Shown here: piece by piece, positions 34,014 through 42,703 of the stretch
Layout of the letters: the number at the start of each line of letters is the position of its first letter
Numbering within the stretch: position 1 is the first letter of the stretch
NCBI GenBank assembly: GCA_964619935.1
Contig: CAZUGO010000062.1
Span: 62,001-126,000, forward strand
From: CAZUGO01 sp964619935
GTDB lineage: Bacteria > Planctomycetota > Phycisphaerae > UBA1845 > CAIVHJ01
Direction: 5' to 3'
DNA: 64,000 nt
Made by a program: the position numbers and the translations under genes
Notes under the pieces: model-generated
The model's database searches: none
The model's input: the letters and a program-made list of their open reading frames with translations, nothing else
What the model was told of the DNA's origin: nothing

Positions 34014-34347
34014 GCGTCCATCGTGACAGACCGTGCCGCGGATTGCAACGACCGGGAACTGCACCGCCCGGCCGGCGATCCCCCCGCAGGGTGGAGCACA
34101 GACACGGCGGCGTGCTGCGCAGGTTTGTCTGCGTCGTGATCCCCTCGGGCGCGACCTCGGCTTCCTTCATCGTTCGCGGATCTCCCAGCGCACGAGGTAC
34201 CGACCGGCGCCGTCCAGCAGGCAGGACGCTACGGCATCGCCGAGGTCAGCGGTGCAGGAATCAAACAAACCGTCTCCGCGCCTCTGGCTGCTGCCCGGGT
34301 CCAGACGATTCGGCTCACCCTGCTGAACGTCGCATGCAACATGCTGA
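34014..34347 (-). other. Intergenic, no gene seen
   Basis: 334 bp between the rRNA methyltransferase and tadC. Only Ala/Arg/Pro-rich frames; no terminator with a T run noticed. Confidence 0.3.
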
Positions 34348-35334
34348 CTAGCGACCGTTCGGCCACAGGCGCAGGGCGTTGATCACGGCCGGCCCGAGAA
34401 TGACCACGAAGATGGTCGGGAACAAGAAGAAGATCAGCGGGAACAGCAGCTTGACGCTGGTCTTGGCGGCCCGTTCTTCGGCGCGCTGCCGGCGCTTGAC
34501 GCGCATGGTTTCGGCATGCACCCGCAGGGTTCGGGCGACGCTGGTGCCCAGGCGTTCGGCTTGCATCAGCACCGCCACCAGGGCGTGCATGTCGGGACAG
34601 TTGGTCCGCTCGGCCATCTTGCGCATCGCTTCGGCTCGGGGGATGCCCATCTGGTTTTCGCGGGCGGCAATGGTCCACTCTTCGGCCAGCGCCGGGTAGG
34701 TGCGCGACATTTCGTCTCCGACGCGCTGGATGGCCGCATCGAGGCCCAGGCCGGCCTCCACCGAAATAACCAGCATGTCCAGCGAGTCGGGCAGCGCCAG
34801 CTCGATGCGCCGGGACCGTTCACGCGCCCGGCGGCTGAGCCACAGGTCCGGAATGTAAAACCCCAGCACGGCCCCGACGGCCACCGCGCACATCAGATTG
34901 ACGCCGGTGATGTGGCGGGCCCAGCCCACCGAAAAGCCCAAGGCGGCGCCGACGAACATCAGCAGCATCTTCATGCTGAGGAAGATGGCCACGGCGCTCT
35001 CGTTGCGGATGCCCGCCTGGGTCAGCCGCAAGGCCAGCCGATTGCGGGCGTAGTCCGACTCGGCCTCGAGTGGCTTTCCGAAGACCGCGAACTTGCTGAA
35101 CAGGGCGCTGTTGGCCCGTTCGCGAACGACGCCGCCTTCGGCCGCCTGGGCCTGACGACCGCGGTCGCCGACCAGCCCCTGCAGGCGACGATCGATCTCG
35201 GTTTCCGTCGGCACCCGCCGGGCCACGATCGCCCAGCTTGCAAACCCCACACAGACCATCAGCAGCAACACCGCAGCAATTAACTGCCAATCGGGGGGTG
35301 CGAACGCCAGAATTGTGATGATTTGACCCAACAC
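34348..35334 (-). CDS. tadC: Tad pilus inner-membrane platform protein TadC
   Basis: 328 residues from GTG 35334, supported by GAGGG 7 nt upstream; the frame continues to a TTG at 35370 that would give 340. T2SSF family: a membrane helix near the N-terminus, cytoplasmic EEAARK-type segment, and the conserved DLLVISVEAGLGLDAAIQRVGDEM...ERTNCPDMHALVAVLMQAERLGTSVARTLR block, then a C-terminal helix pair ending VVILGPAVINAL. Together with TadB it forms the base that the TadA ATPase acts on. Last gene of the operon. Confidence 0.88.
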   Translation of the reverse strand: MLGQIITILAFAPPDWQLIAAVLLLMVCVGFASWAIVARRVPTETEIDRRLQGLVGDRGRQAQAAEGGVVRERANSALFSKFAVFGKPLEAESDYARNRLALRLTQAGIRNESAVAIFLSMKMLLMFVGAALGFSVGWARHITGVNLMCAVAVGAVLGFYIPDLWLSRRARERSRRIELALPDSLDMLVISVEAGLGLDAAIQRVGDEMSRTYPALAEEWTIAARENQMGIPRAEAMRKMAERTNCPDMHALVAVLMQAERLGTSVARTLRVHAETMRVKRRQRAEERAAKTSVKLLFPLIFFLFPTIFVVILGPAVINALRLWPNGR

Positions 35335-35359
35335 CTCTCGACCCTCATCTATCAGGGAT

Positions 35360-36343
35360 TCAGACTTCAAAATTCACGATGCGGCGAATGACCAACATCC
35401 CGAGGAGCATGGAGCAGCCCGACCCGATCAACAACATCTGGCCCACCGGATTCTCGAGCAGCACCTTGGGATGGTCGGGGTTCACGGCCAGCAGGGCGAA
35501 CAGCACCGCGAACGGCAGCAGCAGCAAGATCAGCCCGCTGAAGCGGCCTTCGGCGGTCAGGGCACGCACGTGACCCAGCAGCTTGATGCGATCGCGGATC
35601 ACCGCCGCGATGCGATCCATCATCTCGGTGAGGTCGCCGCCGGTCTGCCGCTGGATCTGCACGGCGGTCACGAACATCCGCAGGTCGAGCAGGTCCACCC
35701 GGTCGGCCAGGTGATCCAGGGCTTCGTACAGCGGGATGCCCAGATCCTGTTCGGCGTGCACGCGGCTGAATTCGGTGCCGATGGGATCGGGCATCTGATC
35801 GCCGATCAGTTGGATCCCGGCGGGCAGGGCATGCCCGGCGCGCAGCGACTGCGAGAGCAGCTCGAAGGCTTCCGGCATCTGCAAATTGAACTTCTTCATG
35901 CGGCGGTTGCGGATCACCAGGATGATCACGAAGGGGACGACCAGCAGCGGCACGATCCCGAGCACGATGTTCAGCGGGTGCATGTTGACCACCAGGGTGA
36001 TCATCAGGAAACCCATGGCCACCAGCCCGACCACGGCCAGGACCTGGTGGGCCGGCCAGGGCAGGGCGGCCTGGTCGCACAATTTGCGAAACGACATCCC
36101 GCGGCGCGACGCGGCCAACCAGCGGGCCATGGCCCACTTGGTCTCGCGGGTCATGTCCTTGACGATGGCGCTGCGGCCGTCTGAACCGCCGCCCCCCCAA
36201 TCCTCGCTGAGCCGCCGCTGGATGCGTTTGCGATCCAGGCCGCGGAGGCTCAGAATCAACTCGATGATGCCGTACGCCATCAGCGTCGACGTGATGAACA
36301 CGATCAGGTAGGTCACCGTCGTGGCTTCACTAAAGTCAAACAT
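35360..36343 (-). CDS. tadB: Tad pilus inner-membrane platform protein TadB
   Basis: 327 residues. Membrane helices at about 8-28, 95-125 and the C-terminus surround the T2SSF domain (QMPEAFELLSQSLRAGHALPAGIQLIGDQMPDPIGTEF...VDLLDLRMFVTAVQIQRQTGGDLTEMMDRIA). It pairs with TadC as the pilus assembly platform. The ribosome-binding site GAGGGGGATGGG precedes the ATG. It lies 63 bp after tadA and runs into tadC. Confidence 0.9.
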   Translation of the reverse strand: MFDFSEATTVTYLIVFITSTLMAYGIIELILSLRGLDRKRIQRRLSEDWGGGGSDGRSAIVKDMTRETKWAMARWLAASRRGMSFRKLCDQAALPWPAHQVLAVVGLVAMGFLMITLVVNMHPLNIVLGIVPLLVVPFVIILVIRNRRMKKFNLQMPEAFELLSQSLRAGHALPAGIQLIGDQMPDPIGTEFSRVHAEQDLGIPLYEALDHLADRVDLLDLRMFVTAVQIQRQTGGDLTEMMDRIAAVIRDRIKLLGHVRALTAEGRFSGLILLLLPFAVLFALLAVNPDHPKVLLENPVGQMLLIGSGCSMLLGMLVIRRIVNFEV

Positions 36344-36405
36344 CGCCCATCCCCCTCGCCCGCACCGTGGGTGTCCCGATGCCGGCCGAGCAGTCGAAAA
36401 GTGCC

Positions 36406-37833
36406 CTAGCCTCTGGCCTCACCGGGGACGTCCGACAGCAGCAGGCGCCGTTCGAACAACTGCGGCGACACGGTCAGCCCCAATGATTCCATGCGATCCA
36501 GGTAACGCGAGCGGATGCCGGTGGCCTTGAAGCGCCCCACCGCCTTGCCGTTCGCATTCAAACCCACCTGTTCGTACGTGAAAATGTCCTGCATGGTGAT
36601 GACGTCCCCTTCCATCCCCTGGACCTCGCTGACCCGCACCACCCGCCGCGGACCGCCGGTCAGGCGCTGCACCAGCACGATCAGGTCGATGGCCGACGCA
36701 AACTGCTGGCGGATGCCGCGGAGGGTCAGGTCCACACCGGCCATGCCCACCATGGTCTCGATTCGGGCCACGGCGTCGCGGGTGGTGTTGGCGTGCACGG
36801 TGGTCATGGATCCTTCGTGGCCGGTGTTCATGGCCTGGAGCATGTCCAGCGACTCGGCACCCCGGACCTCGCCGATGATGATGCGATCGGGCCGCATCCG
36901 CAGGGCGTTGCGCAGCAGGTCGCGCGAGGTGACCTGGCCCTTGCCCTCGATGTTCGGCGGCCGGGTCTCCAGGCGCACCACGTGGGTCTGCTGGAGCTGC
37001 AGCTCGGCGGCATCCTCGATGGTCACCAGGCGATCGGTCTCGGGAATGAAACTGGACAGCGTGTTCAGCAGGGTGGTCTTGCCACTGCCGGTTCCGCCCA
37101 CGATCAGAATGTTCAGTTTGGCCTTGACCGCGGCAGACAGAAATCCGACGATCTCCGGCGTGATCGAACCGTAGGCCACCAGGTCGTCGATGGTGATCGG
37201 ATTAAGACCAAAGCGGCGAATGCTCAACGAGGGGCCGTCGAGCGCCAACGGTGGAATGATGGCGTTGACTCGGGAGCCGTCGGACAAGCGGGCATCGACC
37301 ATCGGGCAGGCCTCGTCGATGCGCCGACCCACCGAGGACACGATGCGGTCGATGACCTGCAGCAGGTGCTCGTCGTCGCGGAAGGTCACCGAGCTGAGCG
37401 CCAGTTGGCCGTCGCGCTCAATGAACACCTGCCGCGGTCCGTTCACCAGGATGTCCGAAATGGAATGGTCGGCCAGCAGCTCCTCGAGCGGCCCGAGGCC
37501 GAAGGTCTCGTCCAGCACTTCATTGACCAGCCGCTCGCGCTGCCGGGCATCCAGCACGCTGCCCTCGCGCGACACCAGGTCGGTCAGCACCATGCGGATC
37601 TGGGCCCGGTGGTCAGGCGAGTCTTTCTCGAAGCGCGACAGATCCAGGCGATCCAACAGTTGGCGATGCAGCCGGCTCTTGATTTCTGCCAGCTCGCGAC
37701 GCCGCTGCACGGCCCGGATCATCTCGTCTTTGTTGTGATCCGCCGGGGCCCCGCCGGGCGGCGGGCTTACCGGCGGCTTGACCGCGTCGCCGGCCTTGCG
37801 GGCCTCTTTGGACTTGCCACGTATCTTCAGCAT
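36406..37833 (-). CDS. tadA: Tad pilus assembly ATPase TadA/CpaF
   Basis: 475 residues. A helical N-terminal domain, then the secretion-ATPase core: Walker A GGTGSGKTTLL, the Asp box ETDRLVTIEDAAELQL, Walker B RMRPDRIIIGEVRGAE, and a His box MNTGHEGSMTTVHAN. The order and spacing match CpaF/TadA of the type II/IV secretion ATPase family, which forms a hexamer that powers pilus extension and retraction. AAGAGGA precedes the ATG. Transcribed with tadB and tadC. Confidence 0.93.
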   Translation of the reverse strand: MLKIRGKSKEARKAGDAVKPPVSPPPGGAPADHNKDEMIRAVQRRRELAEIKSRLHRQLLDRLDLSRFEKDSPDHRAQIRMVLTDLVSREGSVLDARQRERLVNEVLDETFGLGPLEELLADHSISDILVNGPRQVFIERDGQLALSSVTFRDDEHLLQVIDRIVSSVGRRIDEACPMVDARLSDGSRVNAIIPPLALDGPSLSIRRFGLNPITIDDLVAYGSITPEIVGFLSAAVKAKLNILIVGGTGSGKTTLLNTLSSFIPETDRLVTIEDAAELQLQQTHVVRLETRPPNIEGKGQVTSRDLLRNALRMRPDRIIIGEVRGAESLDMLQAMNTGHEGSMTTVHANTTRDAVARIETMVGMAGVDLTLRGIRQQFASAIDLIVLVQRLTGGPRRVVRVSEVQGMEGDVITMQDIFTYEQVGLNANGKAVGRFKATGIRSRYLDRMESLGLTVSPQLFERRLLLSDVPGEARG

Positions 37834-37993
37834 GATGATCCTCTTTCAAAAATCCCGCCCGGCTCCCCCGCGATGGTTCCGCCCACCGCCGGCGCTCACC
37901 TCCGGGCGCTTGTGACACGTTGGTCGCTTATGTGGATGGCGGCGCGGGCCGCTCGCACCTGCCGCCCTGCCGCTTTCTGCGAGCGGCCCCCGG

Positions 37994-39190
37994 CTAGGCG
38001 ACGTTGTGGCTGAACATCCGCTTGAACAGCCCGACCTTCTTGTCGGCGGAGGCCCCGCCGGAGTCGGCCCGGGTCACCGCCAGGGCCAGGTCGCGAATGC
38101 TGCAGCGGGTCTTGCTGGAGGTGGCGTGCTCGCCCAGCGGAACCCCCAGGTTCACCGATTCGCTGACGCCGACGTAGTCTTCAGGCACTTCCCAGAAGAC
38201 GTTACGCTTGAGGCTCTTCTCCACGCTGTCGATGCGCACCGAACCCAGCTTGCGGGGCACCCGGCTGAGCACCAGCCGCAGGCGATCCAGGTCCAGGCCC
38301 TGGGCATCAAAGGTCTGGATGATTTCGGAGGCGTTGCGGATCGAGCTGATCACCGGCTGGCTGACCAGCAGGACCTCATCGGCCATCCGCGAGAGCCGGC
38401 CGCCGGTCACGTCCTGTTGCAGATCGAAATCCACCAGGATGTAGTCAAAGGTGTCCTGCAAGCCATGCAGGATTTCCGGCGCCGCGGACCGCAGCAGCCG
38501 CAGATCGTCGTCGATCAACTCTTTGGGACGGGCCAGGAGCCGTACGCCGGAGTCGTGCTTGAGCAGGGCGCTCTCCAGTCGCCCGGCGTCAAAGTCGTCG
38601 CCCTCCAGCGGGCACACATCCAGAATATTGTAGGTCGGGAAGACGTCGAGCATGGCCGCCAATTGGCCGCGATGCAGGTCCATGTCGACCAGTGCCACCC
38701 GACCCCGACCGGATCGCGAGATTTCGACCGCTAGGTTGCAGGCCAGCACCGAGGCGCCGCAGCCGCCGCCCGAACCATGGACCAGGATCAGCTTGCCGGT
38801 CTGGCGGTTGGGCTGCACTTCCATGATTTTCTGCAGAACCTCGATCAGATCCTCCGGCCGGGTGGGCAACTCGATGAACTCGCGGACACCGGTGCGCATT
38901 GCGGTCAGCAACAGGTCCGGGTCGCGCCGCGGTCCGGCCAGCACCACGCTCAGCTCGCGGCTGTGCCGCATCAGCTCGGAGACGCCGTTGAGCAGCCGGG
39001 CGCCGTCGGCCTGACCCAGGGTCAGCAGCAGCACGTCAGGGCGGTATTGCCTCACGCTGGCGACCAGGTCGCCCGCCGGCTTGATCTCCCCGACCACATG
39101 CACGCCGTCGATCGCCAGGAGCGCCGGTTTCAGGGTGCTGTCGTCACAGTCATCCGCTCGAAGGATGGCAATTTTCAGCGAACGGGTCAT
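37994..39190 (-). CDS. TadZ/CpaE-like pilus localisation ATPase
   Basis: 398 residues from ATG 39190 (a TTG 6 bp upstream also opens the frame). A response-regulator-like receiver domain at the N-terminus (LKIAILRADDCDDSTLK...RPDVLLLTLGQ) is followed by a MinD/ParA-type ATPase domain: VHGSGGGCGASVLACNLA is a Walker A variant that lacks the usual Lys of GKT, as in CpaE proteins, and VALVDMDLHRGQLA is the second ParA motif. It is thought to place the pilus machinery at a cell pole. Note the (TC)5 run just upstream (39201-39211), which gives an A/G-rich ribosome site. Confidence 0.87.
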   Translation of the reverse strand: MTRSLKIAILRADDCDDSTLKPALLAIDGVHVVGEIKPAGDLVASVRQYRPDVLLLTLGQADGARLLNGVSELMRHSRELSVVLAGPRRDPDLLLTAMRTGVREFIELPTRPEDLIEVLQKIMEVQPNRQTGKLILVHGSGGGCGASVLACNLAVEISRSGRGRVALVDMDLHRGQLAAMLDVFPTYNILDVCPLEGDDFDAGRLESALLKHDSGVRLLARPKELIDDDLRLLRSAAPEILHGLQDTFDYILVDFDLQQDVTGGRLSRMADEVLLVSQPVISSIRNASEIIQTFDAQGLDLDRLRLVLSRVPRKLGSVRIDSVEKSLKRNVFWEVPEDYVGVSESVNLGVPLGEHATSSKTRCSIRDLALAVTRADSGGASADKKVGLFKRMFSHNVA

Positions 39191-39247
39191 CGTCAACCAC
39201 TCTCTCTCTCTGACAGAATCAGGGCTGCGTCGTTTGTCGGCTGTTGT

Positions 39248-40297
39248 CTAATTCGGGCTCCCGAACTGGATCAGGTCGTGGTCTTCATCCTCCGCGGCAC
39301 CACCGACTTCGTCCTCGTCGACTTCCTCGTCCTGCGGCTCGGTTCCGATCGCCGTCGGCGTCGGCCCGGGGGCGTGCATCTTCAGCATCGGCAGCGGCGG
39401 CAGGCTCTTGGCGGATTCGTCCTCGCCCGGATAGGCCTGCTCGCTGTTCTGACGCTGCCAGACCCCGTCGACCAGGACGTAGGTAATCTCCCGCATCTGA
39501 TTGCCCTGGTATTCCCAGGTCACGAACTTCCTCGGTTTGTTGGGCGCCGGATCGGGTTCGGCCGCAGGAAGCACTGGCACCGGCGGATTGATCACCGGAG
39601 CCTTGACCACCGGCTCCTCGTAGTACTGGTCATCCGAACCGCTGCGCAGGGCCAGGGTCAGGCGGCCGGCGTTGGCTTCGTGCAGGATCTCGACCTCCCG
39701 CGGGGTCAGGAACAAGGTCACCGCCTGGCTGTCCATCCGCGGCGTTCCGTCCTGCTGCTCCTTCAGTTGGCCGCGGGAAGTGACACTGCCGACCGCGGCC
39801 ACCGCGACGTTCTGCAGGATGGTGCGGCTGCGCTTCTTGCGGGTCACGGTATCCTGCACCTGGGCGATGACGTCCACGTGACTGCCGGGGAACACGAACC
39901 CCGAGACGCTGCTCCATTTGTCGACCTTGATGGTCGATGCCCGGTACCCGTGAGGGATCTTGGAATCAAAACCGGCCAGCGTGCCCTCGGGCTGCAGGCA
40001 GGCCTCGGTCACCGGATACTCGGCCGGCACCGGCGTCCGCAGCACCCGACCCACCAGCTTCTTGGCGTCCTGGAAGTGCCCGTCCGGCACCAGCGCGGTG
40101 GGCAGTCGCTTGACCCGCACCATCGTTTCGAGAATCTCCTGGGTGGCATCCAACGGCTGAGCGGCGACCAGCACGGCCACGGTCTCCTCGATCGGCTCAA
40201 CCTGTTTGCTCTTGTTGACCACCTGGAGCATGAACATGGCACAGCCCAAGCCGGCGATCACCGCCAGAAACAGCGGTAACAACACGCGTGATTTCAT
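39248..40297 (-). CDS. cpaB: Tad pilus assembly protein CpaB/RcpC
   Basis: 349 residues from ATG 40297 (GAGGAG 9 nt upstream). One membrane helix near the N-terminus (LLPLFLAVIAGLGCAMFMLQVV), then an SAF domain typical of CpaB/RcpC: VAVLVAAQPLDATQEILETMVRVKRLP, VLRTPVPAEYPVTEACL, and GYRASTIKVDKWSSVSGFVFPGSHVDVIAQVQ. The Pro/Glu-rich C-terminus is probably disordered. It lies in the periplasm and helps the pilus cross the outer membrane. Confidence 0.9.
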   Translation of the reverse strand: MKSRVLLPLFLAVIAGLGCAMFMLQVVNKSKQVEPIEETVAVLVAAQPLDATQEILETMVRVKRLPTALVPDGHFQDAKKLVGRVLRTPVPAEYPVTEACLQPEGTLAGFDSKIPHGYRASTIKVDKWSSVSGFVFPGSHVDVIAQVQDTVTRKKRSRTILQNVAVAAVGSVTSRGQLKEQQDGTPRMDSQAVTLFLTPREVEILHEANAGRLTLALRSGSDDQYYEEPVVKAPVINPPVPVLPAAEPDPAPNKPRKFVTWEYQGNQMREITYVLVDGVWQRQNSEQAYPGEDESAKSLPPLPMLKMHAPGPTPTAIGTEPQDEEVDEDEVGGAAEDEDHDLIQFGSPN

Positions 40298-40406
40298 GAA
40301 TCGCACTCCTCAGCGCGGATGATAGACTCCGCTCTGTCTCAAAGATCGCACCGGCGGAGGTCTGCCGCCATCCGACCGGGTCGTTGCCGCTGCCCGGCCG
40401 CGACCG

Positions 40407-40874
40407 TCAGCACGGGCCCCCGTTGACTCCCGTGCCCGCGTAGTCCGGATGAGCCGCCGTCACCGTGTATTCGACTTGCAAGTCGTCCATACCGATGATG
40501 CTGAACACGAAGTTGGGAAACCCAGCCATGACCGCCGAGGTCGGCACCGAAATCGTCACCTTCTCGCAGGCATTCTCCGCCGTCGCGATCTGGCGGGTCA
40601 ACGTGAATTGGCTGGTGGTCGCCGGCCCGAGCACGTCCAGAATGTTATTCTGCACGTAGCTGCGAATGTCGGCGGTGCTGTCCTCACCCTGAAAGCCCGG
40701 CAGGGTGGCCAGCCGCACCGCTTCGGCGGCGGCGTGCTGCACGACCTGCCTGGACATGAAGTAGTAGCCGAACTCGATGATCGCGAACAGGATCACAAGT
40801 AGAACCGGGGTCAGAATCGCCAACTCCGCGGTTGCCGCGGCTCGTGGTTGCGTTTTGCGAAACGTCGTTTCCAT
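40407..40874 (-). CDS. TadE-like minor pilin
   Basis: 155 residues from ATG 40874. The N-terminal TATAELAILTPVLLVILFAIIEFGYYFMSRQVVQHAAAEAVR-type stretch (here AAATAELAILTPVLLVI...) is the TadE/TadG-family hydrophobic pilin-like helix, with the usual conserved Glu early in the helix that prepilin peptidase recognises. The rest is a small beta-rich domain with three Cys. It is a minor component of the Tad pilus. Confidence 0.86.
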   Translation of the reverse strand: METTFRKTQPRAAATAELAILTPVLLVILFAIIEFGYYFMSRQVVQHAAAEAVRLATLPGFQGEDSTADIRSYVQNNILDVLGPATTSQFTLTRQIATAENACEKVTISVPTSAVMAGFPNFVFSIIGMDDLQVEYTVTAAHPDYAGTGVNGGPC

Positions 40875-40885
40875 CGTTCGACTCC

Positions 40886-41428
40886 TCAAAGGGCATCGCA
40901 CACGCGATACAGGCTGGTGCCAATCGCGGCTAAGCCTAGGTACACCCCGTATGGCAATGTCTTGTGGCCCATCGTCCTATGCGACGCAAAATCGCTCACC
41001 AGCAGCTTGAAGGACGACAGCTTGGCGGCAATGTAGGCCCAGCGGCGCGGCGCTGACTCACGGCCTTTGCCGAGCAGCGACACCGCGTAGACCACACCGG
41101 CCAGAATACCCGAAGCAACCAAGGCGTGCAGCACCCAGGGGAAGCCCAGGAACGCCCCCAGCGCCGCCAAGAACTTGACGTCGCCGGCGCCGAGCATGTG
41201 GCACAAGTAGAACGGCAACATCAGGGCGAATCCGACCACCAGGCCCAAAGCTGCACTGCCCAATCCGCCCAGACCGCCGATCACGCTATGCAGCAAAAAG
41301 GCGGTCACCGCGATGGCCACCGACAGCTGGTTTGGCAATCGCCGATGGCGGGCGTCGCACAGCATTGCCATCACCACAAATGGGACGGTGACCAACAAGA
41401 TCAAGAGCTGGTAACGCCACTCGTACAT
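40886..41428 (-). CDS. cpaA: Prepilin peptidase (CpaA/TadV-type, A24)
   Basis: 180 residues from ATG 41428 (TTG at 41434 is closer to AGGGGG and cannot be excluded). About six membrane helices. Both catalytic aspartates are seen: CDARHRRLPN near residue 25 and GAGDVKFLAALG in the middle, matching the A24 aspartic prepilin peptidases that lack the N-methylation domain. It processes the pilin subunits. First gene of the Tad operon here. Confidence 0.88.
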   Translation of the reverse strand: MYEWRYQLLILLVTVPFVVMAMLCDARHRRLPNQLSVAIAVTAFLLHSVIGGLGGLGSAALGLVVGFALMLPFYLCHMLGAGDVKFLAALGAFLGFPWVLHALVASGILAGVVYAVSLLGKGRESAPRRWAYIAAKLSSFKLLVSDFASHRTMGHKTLPYGVYLGLAAIGTSLYRVCDAL

Positions 41429-41926
41429 AAACAATGCGCCCCCTGAAGCCCCGGATAGGCACGGCCGGCCGCCTGGTCCCGCAAGCCCATTGCGCCCATC
41501 ATTTTCACAGCTGCGGAAGTGGCCCGCCTCCCCGGTAAGTTCATGGCCTCAGGAAACGCCCCATCTCTTCCTGCTCGATTGTTTCGACGGCCCGCCCTTC
41601 GATGAAGTGCAGCGACTGGCCTGATTCCCGCCAGCTCCACATCGACAACCATCTGCTGTTCCCCGAACAGCTGGAGGATGGTGGAAGGTTGTGGTGCGAA
41701 TTCATTCGCTCGCTGTTCTAACACTAGGGCGACAAACTCCGAAAGTAAAGCGAAACTCAGCGCCCTGCTCGACAAAAAACACCCCGACCATGACTTATTC
41801 GGACGATCGCGGGTGGGTGCTTCTTCAAGAGCCATAACGAGCTATTATAAAAGAGTTAACCGCTCTTGGACAAGACTACTGACATGGTTTGGTGGAATTG
41901 CGCTGGGGTCCTATAATGCCTGGGTT
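41429..41926 (+). other. Intergenic, near-leaderless promoter for cmk
   Basis: About 500 bp. No Flp-type pilin was found, although this is where one could be. A 33-residue frame on the minus strand (41541-41642, containing SLHFIEGRAVETIEQEEMG) looks protein-like but is too short to name. The rightward promoter is at 41889-41917. Confidence 0.35.
41889..41917 (+). promoter_or_regulatory. Promoter for cmk
   Basis: TTGGTG at 41889-41894, 17-bp spacer, perfect TATAAT at 41912-41917. A start near 41924 would make the cmk message nearly leaderless, since the ATG is at 41927 and there is no Shine-Dalgarno. Confidence 0.45.
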
Positions 41927-42613
41927 ATGATCATCACCATCGATGGTCCAGCGGGGTCTGGAAAGAGCACGGCGGCTCGCAAACTCGCGGCCCGGCTGGA
42001 GATTGCCTATCTTGACACCGGCGCGATGTATCGCGCGGTGGCCTTGCAGTGTCTCCGGAGCCAGGTTGACCTTGAGGATTCCGACGCGGTGGTCCGGATC
42101 GCCTCCGGAATCGACATTCACTTGGATTGCGGCCCGACCCATTCGCGGGTGATTCTCGACGGGCACGACGTCAGCGAGGCCATCCGCACGATGGAGACCA
42201 ACCAGGCAACGCCATATGTCTCGCGGATACCTGTGGTTAGAGAGATCCTCGTCCGGCAGCAGCGCCGCATCGGCATGGCCCTGGGCTCGCTCGTTTCGGA
42301 AGGGAGAGACCAGGGCAGCGTGGTATTTCCTGACGCCGACATAAAGTTCTTTCTGGACGCTGCCATCGAGAAGCGGGCGGAGCGGCGTTTTCACGAAATG
42401 AGGGCCGACGGGGTTGAAACCACGTATGAGATCGTCCTCGAAAACCTGAAGCTGCGCGACGGCAACGACCAGTGCCAATGGGCTCCGCTGCTGATTCCTG
42501 GGAATGCCATCAGTCTGGACACCACCACACTGAGCATCGATAACGTCGTCGAGCGGTTGTCCGACCACGTCCGCTCCGCAAGCCGCCGGGAGGCCTGGCC
42601 GAAGCGGGCCTGA
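41927..42613 (+). CDS. cmk: Cytidylate kinase
   Basis: 228 residues from ATG 41927, which gives the exact family start MIITIDGPAGSGKSTAA (Walker A at residues 7-14). YLDTGAMYRAVAL, the CMP-binding YVSRIPVVREILVRQQR, EGRDQGSVVFPDADIKFFLDA and the lid KRAERRFHEM all match bacterial Cmk. It phosphorylates CMP and dCMP. EGRDQG instead of the usual EGRDIG is typical of planctomycetes. It heads the cmk-ispH-rpsA-sigma run. Confidence 0.92.
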   Translation: MIITIDGPAGSGKSTAARKLAARLEIAYLDTGAMYRAVALQCLRSQVDLEDSDAVVRIASGIDIHLDCGPTHSRVILDGHDVSEAIRTMETNQATPYVSRIPVVREILVRQQRRIGMALGSLVSEGRDQGSVVFPDADIKFFLDAAIEKRAERRFHEMRADGVETTYEIVLENLKLRDGNDQCQWAPLLIPGNAISLDTTTLSIDNVVERLSDHVRSASRREAWPKRA

Positions 42614-42659
42614 CCGAATCTCCCGCGAGCGGTGCAGTCGTTCTCCGGTCTCGTCCGAC

Positions 42660-42665
42660 TATAAT
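42660..42665 (+). promoter_or_regulatory. Candidate -10 box of ispH
   Basis: Perfect TATAAT 38 bp before the ispH ATG; the -35 position (around 42637-42642) has only GTCGTT. Confidence 0.4.
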
Positions 42666-42703
42666 AGGGATCGGTGTCACCAGTCGTGACGGGATGGCCT
42701 CTC

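Noticed and set aside
41541..41642. 33-residue frame on the minus strand before cmk
   Set aside because: The peptide looks protein-like but is too short to assign and has no clear start signal; it could be a gene fragment.
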